Below, piece by piece: positions 1 through 5,793 of a DNA stretch of 5,793 nt (positions are counted from its first letter, which is position 1; every line of letters begins with the position of its first letter). The notes beneath the pieces were generated by a model. It ran no database searches. It was given only the letters and a program-made list of their open reading frames with translations, and was not told the origin of the DNA. The DNA comes from Candidatus Lithacetigena glycinireducens. Its GTDB lineage: Bacteria; Coprothermobacterota; HKB111. Both the position numbers and the translations under genes were made by a program. Location of the stretch: the NCBI GenBank assembly GCA_018725485.1, contig QLUP01000065.1, positions 1-5,793 of the forward strand. Direction: 5' to 3'.

Positions 1-95
1 CTAACCAAAAAGGTAAGTCCAATAATCCAGAAGAGAACCATACCAATAACCATTAAAGCGCCTGCACCAGGGAAATAGTTGCCCCACATCATCAT
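1..95 (-). CDS. Small hydrophobic membrane protein, N-terminal part only (runs off left edge)
   Basis: The reading frame opens with three consecutive ATG codons (93-95, 90-92, 87-89) and stays open for 31 codons plus two bases to the window edge. It reads MMMWGNYFPGAGALMVIG and continues into MVLFWIIGLTFLV, so residues 13-31 look like one transmembrane helix or signal anchor after a short Trp/Gly/Tyr-rich head. A strong Shine-Dalgarno sequence (GAAGGGAG) lies 6 nt before the first ATG, and the gene begins 26 nt after the comEC stop, so it is probably co-transcribed with comEC. Many short bacterial proteins with a C-terminal SHOCT domain begin with a similar Met/Trp/Gly head and single helix, but the part that would show this is outside the window. 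I do not recognise the gene and assign no function. A real gene is likely because of the binding site, the coherent hydrophobic profile and the operon position. Confidence 0.62.
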   Translation of the reverse strand, partial: MMMWGNYFPGAGALMVIGMVLFWIIGLTFLV

Positions 96-100
96 TTTTT

Positions 101-109
101 TCTCCCTTC
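101..109 (-). promoter_or_regulatory. Ribosome binding site of the small membrane-protein gene
   Basis: On the minus strand the bases read GAAGGGAGA, close to the AAGGAGG consensus, followed by a run of A to the first of three ATG codons. Spacing from GGGAG is 6 nt to the first ATG, 9 nt to the second and 12 nt to the third. The first or second ATG is therefore the best start. The choice changes the protein by one or two Met residues only. Confidence 0.7.
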
Positions 110-121
110 GTATATAATAAA

Positions 122-2515
122 TCAGAAACGGTCTGAATTATTTCTTACTAATTTAGACACTTTTAGTTTATTATCCTTCACTCTAAAAGAAATAGCTCCA
201 TTATGAGAAGTTATATAGGTGTTTACCCTATTGCTACTTTCCTGATAATCATCAATCACCTTCATAGTCTCAGGAAGCGGATGTCCAAAAGGGTTGTCTA
301 TACCACAGGAAATAACCAGAACTTGAGGCTCCAGCCTTTTTAGTGTTTCCAGGTTGAGGGAGTTTTTACCTCCGTGGTGAGGTACTTTTAATACCTCCAT
401 TTTATCGGTTAAGTTACTCAAGGAACTCAAAGGTGCATCGCCGGTTATGAGGAAATCAAATCCCTGGTATGAAATTTTTACTATCATAGAATGACTGTTG
501 AGGTCTTCTGAGTCCAGGCTTTTTGGAGGTATAATCTCAATATTTACCTCACCATCCCGAATGCGGGTGGTTTTATCCAGGGTAATAATACGGGGTGTGT
601 TTTTCCCTGAAAGGAGCATATTATGAAAACCTACATCCTTAGTTTGAGACCAGGAAGGTGAAAAGACAAATACCTTCCTGATAGTATTCTTTTCCAGAAG
701 GAGACTGGAGGCTTCATAATGGTCGCTGTGGGGATGGGTGATAATAAAGCTGTCTATGGAGGTTTTGCCCCAACCGGACAGAAGTTTAAGGTAGTTATTG
801 CCGTCTTCGGGTTTACTGCCGGCGTCTATTAAATAAACCCTGCCTGAGGGGGTGCGTAAAAGCGCCCCATCTCCCTGTCCGGCATAGAGAAAAACCAGTT
901 GAAATCCAGAAGGCGTAAGAACCTTAAGTAGGATAAAGAAAGTTAATAAAGCTGGCGTAAGGGATAATATAATCTTTGGGTAAGTTTTAGAGCTAACCTT
1001 AGTGTTTATCGGTTGAGTCAGGGTTTGATGGTTATTAACCACCTCCTTTTGCTTAATTATTTTCAATAATAATTTTTTTAAATACTGATAATTAAAAATT
1101 ACTAAAAAAAGCGTTAAAGAGATAATAAGGCTGATTTGAAGCGGGTAAGGCACTAGCACGGTGGCATTCGGAAGATTACTTATAATTTCCAGTCCTTTAT
1201 TGAGCAGGAAACTCAAACCAGTTATAAGGCAGCGTAATACAAATTCCAATGGTGGAATAAAGTGAACTGTTAAATAAAGCAAACCTAAGGGTAGAAAGAA
1301 AGTGGTCAGGGTGGTTCCCCAGAGATTCGCCGGAAGAAAATATAAAGGAAGCTCCAGAAAATAATAAAGAATTAAAGGTAAAACAACGAAGTTAGCGCTC
1401 AGGGAAGCCGAAAGGCTGTCCTTAAGAAAGGAGGGCAGCTTGTTTAATAAGGGTAGTTTTTTAATCGCTGGAGAGAAAATTAATATTCCCCCAGTTGCCC
1501 CAAAAGATAAATAAAAACTTAAGGAGAAAAGAGAATGCGGGAGAATAAAAAGAACCAGGGAAGCCGAGGTTATTAGCAGGAGAAGGGAAAGATTTTGGGG
1601 TTTTTTAAGTCTTCCAGGTAACAACAATAAGGGTAAAATTATCATAATATATCCTCTTAAACTGCTGGGAGTTAACCCCATCAACAACAAATAAAAGGTA
1701 AGAATAAGAAAGATTAAAATTTTGGGAAGCCCAAGCAGATATAAGAAAGAAAAAAGCAGGGCAAAATGCATTCCTGAAACAATTAAAAGATGATAGGTCC
1801 CAGTGTTTCTATAAACTTTACCTTCTTCCTCAGTGGGTCTGATGCCGAGCAATACTCCTCGGGAAAAGCTAACAGCGTAAGGGGGAAGTTTTTCCAACAC
1901 CCTTGAAAAGTAAGTTTTCATATTATTGAGGGCATCTTTTAAAACATTAACTAAACTGTCCGGAAAACTTTCTTTTACCCTAAAAGATACTTCCTGGAGA
2001 CTTCTGATTTTCAGATAACCTGAAACTCCCCTTTTAAGGTAGTACTCTTTTTCGTTAAATCCATAAAAGTTCAGCTGAGGTCTTAAGGGTCTAAAAGAAC
2101 CCCGGGCAAGATAATATTTACCCTCAGCAATATTTTTTTCAAGTTTATTAACAATTTTGTCAGAAATAAAGGTAGCTAATTTAAACTTGTTTCCCTTTTC
2201 TGAGGGACTTATAGATTCAGGATTAAGAAAGAGACTAACTATCCCTCTATACCCTTCCCTGGATTCTTCCAGGTCAGTTATTTTTACAAGATATTCAGCT
2301 TCTTTTTGGGGGAGAATTATTTCACCCGGAAAAAGGGGTACTGCTCTAAGAAAAGTCAGCGTCCCTATAATTACTATTAGAAAAGTTCTGACAGAGGGTT
2401 TAATTAACAGGAATCCCAGAGCAATTAAGGAAACGAAGATAAAAGGAGATTTCAGGTAGGCAAGGAAAATTCCACTGACTACCGAGAGTAAGAGATAGAC
2501 TGATGGAGGTACCAC
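122..2515 (-). CDS. comEC: ComEC/Rec2 family DNA-uptake channel with C-terminal metallo-beta-lactamase-like domain
   Basis: ComEC is the polytopic membrane channel through which one strand of bound DNA enters the cytoplasm during natural transformation. At 797 residues it is full length (B. subtilis ComEC is about 780). Residues 5-60 hold two or three membrane helices. Residues about 65-180 form the DUF4131 OB-like domain, ending in the typical pattern around NFYGFNEKEYYLKRGV (149-164). Residues about 215-480 are the Competence domain, with the family motif TYHLLIVSGMH (240-250), SSLRGYIM (284-291) and about eight further helices; another helix lies at 515-533. From about 538 to the end is the metallo-beta-lactamase-like domain: LIDAGS (D564), HPHSDH (H594, H596, D598, H599), TGD (D693), PHHGG (H713, H714) and FGHP (H745). 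This domain is the proposed nuclease for the non-transported strand. The motif normally written DVGQGDA is here YAGQGDG (544-550). The start is GTG: an in-frame TAA lies eight codons upstream, and a good ribosome binding site precedes the GTG. It lies 16 nt after comEA. Whether the cell is transformable cannot be told. Confidence 0.97.
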   Translation of the reverse strand: MVPPSVYLLLSVVSGIFLAYLKSPFIFVSLIALGFLLIKPSVRTFLIVIIGTLTFLRAVPLFPGEIILPQKEAEYLVKITDLEESREGYRGIVSLFLNPESISPSEKGNKFKLATFISDKIVNKLEKNIAEGKYYLARGSFRPLRPQLNFYGFNEKEYYLKRGVSGYLKIRSLQEVSFRVKESFPDSLVNVLKDALNNMKTYFSRVLEKLPPYAVSFSRGVLLGIRPTEEEGKVYRNTGTYHLLIVSGMHFALLFSFLYLLGLPKILIFLILTFYLLLMGLTPSSLRGYIMIILPLLLLPGRLKKPQNLSLLLLITSASLVLFILPHSLFSLSFYLSFGATGGILIFSPAIKKLPLLNKLPSFLKDSLSASLSANFVVLPLILYYFLELPLYFLPANLWGTTLTTFFLPLGLLYLTVHFIPPLEFVLRCLITGLSFLLNKGLEIISNLPNATVLVPYPLQISLIISLTLFLVIFNYQYLKKLLLKIIKQKEVVNNHQTLTQPINTKVSSKTYPKIILSLTPALLTFFILLKVLTPSGFQLVFLYAGQGDGALLRTPSGRVYLIDAGSKPEDGNNYLKLLSGWGKTSIDSFIITHPHSDHYEASSLLLEKNTIRKVFVFSPSWSQTKDVGFHNMLLSGKNTPRIITLDKTTRIRDGEVNIEIIPPKSLDSEDLNSHSMIVKISYQGFDFLITGDAPLSSLSNLTDKMEVLKVPHHGGKNSLNLETLKRLEPQVLVISCGIDNPFGHPLPETMKVIDDYQESSNRVNTYITSHNGAISFRVKDNKLKVSKLVRNNSDRF

Positions 2516-2524
2516 CAGATTTAG

Positions 2525-2534
2525 CCTTTCCTCA
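2525..2534 (-). promoter_or_regulatory. Ribosome binding site of comEC, overlapping the comEA stop
   Basis: The minus strand reads TGAGGAAAGG, where the TGA is the comEA stop codon. The AAAGG part lies 9 nt before the GTG start of comEC, and the GAGG part 14 nt before it. Because the site overlaps the comEA stop, ribosomes finishing comEA can affect initiation on comEC. The site supports the GTG at 2513-2515 as the start, since no ATG is available between the in-frame stop and that codon. Confidence 0.65.
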
Positions 2535-3095
2535 CCTTACAGTAATTAAATCTTTGATGGCCTCAAAGCGCTTATCGCCTATTCCCGAAACTTCCTTTAT
2601 CTCCTCAATGGTTTTAAAAGGGCCATTGGTTTGGCGATATTGAATGATACGAGAGGCGAGTGAAGGGCCAATGCCCGGCAATGTTTCCAGGGAAACTTGA
2701 GTGGCTGTATTAATATTGATTTTTCCCCCGGTGGTAGAGGAAAAAGGATTATCGGTTACTTCACCTTTTTTGGGGATGTAAATATGGTCTTCATCTTTTA
2801 GTAGGCGAGCTAGATTAACATTTTCGGTGGCTGCTTCCTCATTGAATCCACCTGCTAAATCAATTAAATGGTAAAGCCTATCCCCAGTTTTAAGAGTGTA
2901 AACACCAGGACTATTAACTGCTCCTGCCAGGCTAACTACGATTTCCACTGACTCAGCAGGGATGTTGGGAGGATTTTCGCTGATAATCTCCGGGGGTTCG
3001 GAAGGTTTCAGGAGGTAATAGCCCAAACCTCCTATTCCCGACAAAAGAGCGATTATGCCAATCGTTATCAGAACAGTTCGGACAGTAGGGTTCAT
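2532..3095 (-). CDS. comEA: ComEA, membrane-anchored DNA receptor with SLBB and helix-hairpin-helix domains
   Basis: ComEA binds incoming double-stranded DNA outside the cytoplasmic membrane and hands it to the ComEC channel. The protein has 187 residues, slightly shorter than B. subtilis ComEA (about 205). Residues 7-29 are a single N-terminal membrane anchor, followed by a Pro/Glu-rich stretch (31-48). Residues about 50-110 are an SLBB domain ([20 protein letters not shown] is its start, 54-73). A short Ser/Thr/Gly linker (112-124) leads to the tandem helix-hairpin-helix DNA-binding domain at 125-187. That domain shows the family signature ININTA (126-131) and the two hairpins LPGIG (139-143) and VSGIG (169-173). 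All the parts expected of a Gram-positive ComEA are present and no key residue is obviously lost. The ATG overlaps the leuS stop by 4 nt (ATGA). No separate strong Shine-Dalgarno site is visible, only GAAAG directly against the ATG, so translation is probably coupled to leuS. Confidence 0.97.
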   Translation of the reverse strand: MNPTVRTVLITIGIIALLSGIGGLGYYLLKPSEPPEIISENPPNIPAESVEIVVSLAGAVNSPGVYTLKTGDRLYHLIDLAGGFNEEAATENVNLARLLKDEDHIYIPKKGEVTDNPFSSTTGGKININTATQVSLETLPGIGPSLASRIIQYRQTNGPFKTIEEIKEVSGIGDKRFEAIKDLITVR

Positions 3096-5671
3096 CTTTC
3101 AGTGTGAATACTGATGATTTTTTCAGGTACCACTATGATTCCTTTTACTTTTTTCCCTTTTAAAAATTTCAATACTTTCTCATCCTGTAAAACTAACTCT
3201 TTTAATTTTTCTTCTTCCTTAACATCCCAAAGAAGGGTCCTATCCTTTCTAACAACAATTAGTTTGCTTCTAACTTTTCCATCTATCTGAACGGGCATTT
3301 CTACTACTTCTTCTTTCACCCAGTTTTCCTCGTAAATCGGCCACTTTTGAAAGGTTAAACTGTTTTGGTGACCTAATTTTTCCCAGAGTTCTTCGGCTAA
3401 GTGGGGGGCAAAGGGAGAAATCAGTAAAACCAGGCTTTCTACAGCTTCTTTAAGAACTCCCTCACTAAGAGAGTTGTTGCTTTCAATAATAGCTTTCAGA
3501 TCGTTAACCATTTCCATCAAGGCAGCGATGGCCGTATTGAAACGAAAGTTGTTTTCAATATCCTGGGTTACCTTTTTAATGGTTTTATGGGTGATAAATT
3601 TTACGCTTTCATCTTCCTTATTTTGGGGGTGGCTATTCATTTCTTTAAGAGCTATGTCCTGGTAGGAAGTAACTAGCTTCCATACCCGGTTCAAAAACCT
3701 GAATATCCCTGAAACACCCTCTTCTTTCCATTCAAACTCTCTTTCTGCCGGAGCGGCGAAAAGCACATACATTCTTCCAGTATCGGTACCGTATTTATGA
3801 GAAATGGTTTCGGGTAACACCACATTACCTTTGGATTTAGACATAGCCTCCAGGGAGGTGGTAAGTTCCATACCGCAGTGAGGGCAGTATTTCTCCTCTT
3901 TTACATCTTTAGGAGCAATCCAGTAATGGGTGGGACACCAAAAAGCGGTATGGAGCACCATACCCTGAGTAAACAGGCGGGAGAAGGGCTCTTGAAAATT
4001 TAGATATCCGCCATCACCTAAGGCTTTGGTAATAAAGCGCGAGTAGAGAAGATGTAAAATAGCATGCTCTACACCGCCTATGTAGTAATCAACAGGCAAG
4101 AAGTAATCAATATCTTTTTTAATAAAAGGTTCCCGATTGGTAAAAGGACTGCCAAACCTTAGATAATACCAGGAAGAGCACATAAAAGTATCCATGGTAT
4201 CAGTTTCTCTGTGGGCTGAGCCGCCACATTGGGGGCAGCTGGTATGCAGAAACTCATCCGAAGTTGCCAGGGGGCTAACCATTCCCCGGGGGGTAAAATC
4301 AATCTCCTCGGGAAGCAGAACCGGTAAATCCTCTTCCTTTACCGGCACCAACCCGCATTTTTGGCAATATACCATGGGTATAGGGACTCCCCAGTAACGC
4401 TGACGGGACAGCAACCAGTCCCGTAGTTTATAGCGGGCAGTAAGTTTTCCCAATAATTTTTCCTGCAGGAATTCAGCCATTTTAAGGGTGGCCTCTTCAC
4501 TTGATAAGCCGTCATAGGGTCCGGAGTTTATCAGGTAACCATACCCATCATCAGGCAGTTCTTCACAGCGGGTTCCAAGTTGAGGAACCACCACCTCCCT
4601 GATAGGTAGGTTATATTTCAAAGCGAACTCATAATCGCGGGTATCGTGGGCAGGAACCGCCATAATGGCACCCGTACCATATTCGTATAACACATAATTG
4701 GCAACCAGTATAGGGATTTTCTCTTCAGTAAAGGGGTTAAAAGCGTATCTTCTTAAAAATATGCCTTCTTTGGGGATTTCTTCAGCGCTTCTCTCAATTT
4801 CCGGAGTCAACAGCGATTTATTTATCAGAGTTTTAATTGCTTCTTTAATTTCTGGGTCTTGAGGGAGCTCTAAGGCGAGCGGGTGCTCAGGGGCTAACAC
4901 TAAAAAAGTAGCACCGTAAATAGTATCCAATCGGGTAGTGAAGACTTCAATTTCACCGCCGCCGACAATAGGAAAGGATACCTGGGCTCCGTAACTTTTA
5001 CCTATCCAGTTTTTCTGCATGGTTTTAACATGCTCGGGCCACTCGTTAAGGATTTCCAGGTCCGAGAGGAGCTCTTCGGTGTAGGAGGTAATTTTAAGAA
5101 ACCACTGTTTTAAGCTGTTTTTAACTACTTTGGAGTCACAGCGCCAGCAACTTCCAGCGATCACCTGTTCATTAGCCAGTACTGTCTGGCATTGAGGGCA
5201 GAAATTTACCAATGCCTCTTTTTGATAAGCCAAGCCCTGTTTATAGAGAAAGAGAAATAGCCACTGGGTCCATTTATAGTACTCTGGGTCGGAAGTGGCA
5301 AATTCCCGACGAAAATCGTAACTTAAACCTACCGCTTTCATCTGTTTTTTTATATGGGCGATGCTATCATAAGTCCATTTTTTCGGGTGAATCTTGTTTT
5401 TGATGGCGGCATTTTCAGCGGGTAAGCCAAAAGAGTCAAACCCCATCGGGTGCAGGACATTATATCCCTGCATCCTTTTATAGCGAGCCACCACATCCCC
5501 TAAGGTGTAGTTTTTCAGGTGGCCCATATGCAGATAGCCTGAAGGGTAAGGGAACATTTCCAGGACATAGCACTTGGGTTTAGTGGAGGATGGTTCCACT
5601 TCAAAAGATTTCTGGACTTCCCAGATTTTTTGCCACTTGCTTTCAATATTTTTGAAATCGTAATGTTCCAA
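3092..5671 (-). CDS. leuS: Leucyl-tRNA synthetase (LeuRS, class Ia)
   Basis: The enzyme charges tRNA-Leu with leucine in the cytoplasm and edits misactivated amino acids. At 859 residues it is full length (E. coli 860). The Rossmann catalytic core carries [11 protein letters not shown] with the HIGH-type motif HMGH at 48-51 and [12 protein letters not shown] at 78-89. A zinc knuckle follows (C158, C161, C175, C178). The CP1 editing domain spans about 220-410, with the Thr-rich TTRLDT (245-250) and [10 protein letters not shown] (341-350); D346 corresponds to the E. coli editing aspartate. A second cysteine cluster is C436, C439, C479, C482. The core resumes with DTMDTF (491-496) and SSWYYLRF (499-506), then the KMSKS loop, here AMSKS (609-613). 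The anticodon-binding helical domain (about 690-780) and C-terminal tRNA-binding domain ([11 protein letters not shown], 794-804) are intact. Between 570 and 609, where other LeuRS carry the leucine-specific insertion, lies a Cys/His knuckle (C579, H582, C596, C599). The start is TTG, supported by a binding site just upstream and by the typical N-terminus ([15 protein letters not shown]). It is first in the operon and overlaps comEA. Confidence 0.99.
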   Translation of the reverse strand: MEHYDFKNIESKWQKIWEVQKSFEVEPSSTKPKCYVLEMFPYPSGYLHMGHLKNYTLGDVVARYKRMQGYNVLHPMGFDSFGLPAENAAIKNKIHPKKWTYDSIAHIKKQMKAVGLSYDFRREFATSDPEYYKWTQWLFLFLYKQGLAYQKEALVNFCPQCQTVLANEQVIAGSCWRCDSKVVKNSLKQWFLKITSYTEELLSDLEILNEWPEHVKTMQKNWIGKSYGAQVSFPIVGGGEIEVFTTRLDTIYGATFLVLAPEHPLALELPQDPEIKEAIKTLINKSLLTPEIERSAEEIPKEGIFLRRYAFNPFTEEKIPILVANYVLYEYGTGAIMAVPAHDTRDYEFALKYNLPIREVVVPQLGTRCEELPDDGYGYLINSGPYDGLSSEEATLKMAEFLQEKLLGKLTARYKLRDWLLSRQRYWGVPIPMVYCQKCGLVPVKEEDLPVLLPEEIDFTPRGMVSPLATSDEFLHTSCPQCGGSAHRETDTMDTFMCSSWYYLRFGSPFTNREPFIKKDIDYFLPVDYYIGGVEHAILHLLYSRFITKALGDGGYLNFQEPFSRLFTQGMVLHTAFWCPTHYWIAPKDVKEEKYCPHCGMELTTSLEAMSKSKGNVVLPETISHKYGTDTGRMYVLFAAPAEREFEWKEEGVSGIFRFLNRVWKLVTSYQDIALKEMNSHPQNKEDESVKFITHKTIKKVTQDIENNFRFNTAIAALMEMVNDLKAIIESNNSLSEGVLKEAVESLVLLISPFAPHLAEELWEKLGHQNSLTFQKWPIYEENWVKEEVVEMPVQIDGKVRSKLIVVRKDRTLLWDVKEEEKLKELVLQDEKVLKFLKGKKVKGIIVVPEKIISIHTER

Positions 5672-5674
5672 ATT

Positions 5675-5682
5675 TCACCTTT
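5675..5682 (-). promoter_or_regulatory. Ribosome binding site of leuS, deciding the TTG start
   Basis: The minus strand reads AAAGGTGA directly before AAT and the TTG codon at 5669-5671. AGGTGA pairs with the 3' half of the anti-Shine-Dalgarno sequence, for which a short gap to the start is expected. This site, together with the typical LeuRS N-terminus right after it, argues for TTG rather than any internal ATG. Confidence 0.75.
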
Positions 5683-5713
5683 ACAACAGCCTTGAGTTTA
5701 GCGGTTAAAGTGA

Positions 5714-5742
5714 ATTATACCAATAGAGGTAATAAAAATCAA
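5714..5742 (-). promoter_or_regulatory. Sigma-A type promoter of the leuS-comEA-comEC operon
   Basis: On the minus strand the -35 box is TTGATT (5737-5742; first four bases match TTGACA) and the -10 box is a perfect TATAAT (5714-5719). The spacer is exactly 17 bp. The bases just before the -10 box are TGG, giving the extended -10 pattern TGnTATAAT. Transcription should start near 5706, so the leader before the leuS TTG is about 35 nt. No T-box, attenuator hairpin or operator repeat fits between. This is the only convincing promoter in the window, and it probably drives all four genes. Confidence 0.82.
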
Positions 5743-5793
5743 TATTTCGAATTGCCTGGTTCTACGTCAATAAGTGTGAAAACCTCCAACCTG
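5743..5793. other. Short unassigned block upstream of the leuS promoter
   Basis: These 51 bases lie between the promoter and the right edge. On the minus strand one frame is open from the edge (ending LIDVEPGNSKY) and stops with a TGA inside the -35 box, so the block could be the tail of an upstream gene. On the plus strand a GTG-started frame from 5710 stays open to the edge but has no ribosome binding site. The block has G/C-containing clusters (GGTTGGAGG, AACCAGGC) and a TTCGAA palindrome, but no clear hairpin and no terminator. I see nothing that can be assigned with confidence. Confidence 0.3.

Noticed and set aside
122-136. Possible hairpin across the comEC stop (TCAGA, 5-nt loop, TCTGA on the minus strand) followed by an A/T-rich stretch, as an intrinsic terminator
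   Set aside because: The stem is only 5 bp and weak, the following bases are not a clean T run, and the next gene with a good ribosome binding site begins 26 nt later.
108-150. TATTATATA before the small membrane-protein gene as a -10 box
   Set aside because: No -35 box at proper spacing has more than a poor match, and transcription would begin inside the ribosome binding site.
2157-2459. Plus-strand open frame of 100 codons
   Set aside because: It lies entirely antisense to comEC, has no recognisable domain, and is explained as a shadow of the real gene.
3474-3665. Plus-strand open frame of 63 codons
   Set aside because: It is antisense to a conserved part of leuS, with no binding site or family signature; the same holds for the plus-strand frames at 4194-4397 and 5212-5403.
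5710-5793. Plus-strand frame starting GTG and open to the right edge (28 codons), as a divergent gene
   Set aside because: It has no Shine-Dalgarno sequence, overlaps the leuS promoter, and its residues show no recognisable pattern; 28 open codons in A/T-rich DNA is weak evidence.
1-5793. A novel defence, mobile or otherwise undescribed system
   Set aside because: All large frames belong to well-known families in a conserved housekeeping/competence arrangement. There are no direct-repeat arrays, transposase motifs, attachment-site repeats or tRNA genes in the window.

Overview
The window holds one minus-strand gene cluster, read from right to left: leuS (leucyl-tRNA synthetase), comEA (membrane-anchored DNA receptor), comEC (DNA-uptake channel) and the first 31 codons of a small membrane-protein gene that runs off the left edge. 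I found no RNA gene, mobile element, CRISPR array or phage feature. The longest stretch without a gene is about 120 bases, at the right end.

The organism looks like a low-GC, anaerobe-type Firmicute (Bacillota, probably class Clostridia). Evidence is the A/T-rich codon use, the Bacillus-like sigma-A promoter, strong Shine-Dalgarno sites with TTG and GTG starts, the ComEA/ComEC architecture, and a leuS-comEA-comEC order that I recall from that class. Genus cannot be told from this sequence.

Layout. Bases 5672-5793 hold a clear promoter (TTGATT, 17 bp, TATAAT with an extended -10 TG) and a predicted leader of only about 35 nt. That is too short for the T-box leader that often precedes leuS in Firmicutes. 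leuS starts with TTG. Its stop codon overlaps the comEA start (ATGA). comEA is followed after 16 nt by comEC, which starts with GTG, and comEC is followed after 26 nt by the small gene, which has its own ribosome binding site. I see no convincing terminator or internal promoter, so all four are probably one transcript driven from upstream of leuS.

Function. LeuRS is a housekeeping translation enzyme. ComEA binds incoming double-stranded DNA at the outer face of the membrane, and ComEC forms the channel that brings in one strand; its C-terminal metallo-beta-lactamase-like domain is a candidate nuclease for the other. Placing the two competence genes behind an aminoacyl-tRNA synthetase suggests basal, growth-linked expression rather than a dedicated competence promoter (inference). 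This is mostly an ordinary conserved locus. The points worth a second look are the apparent lack of a T-box, a Cys/His knuckle just before the LeuRS signature loop, the altered DVGQGD-type motif in ComEC, and the unidentified small membrane protein.
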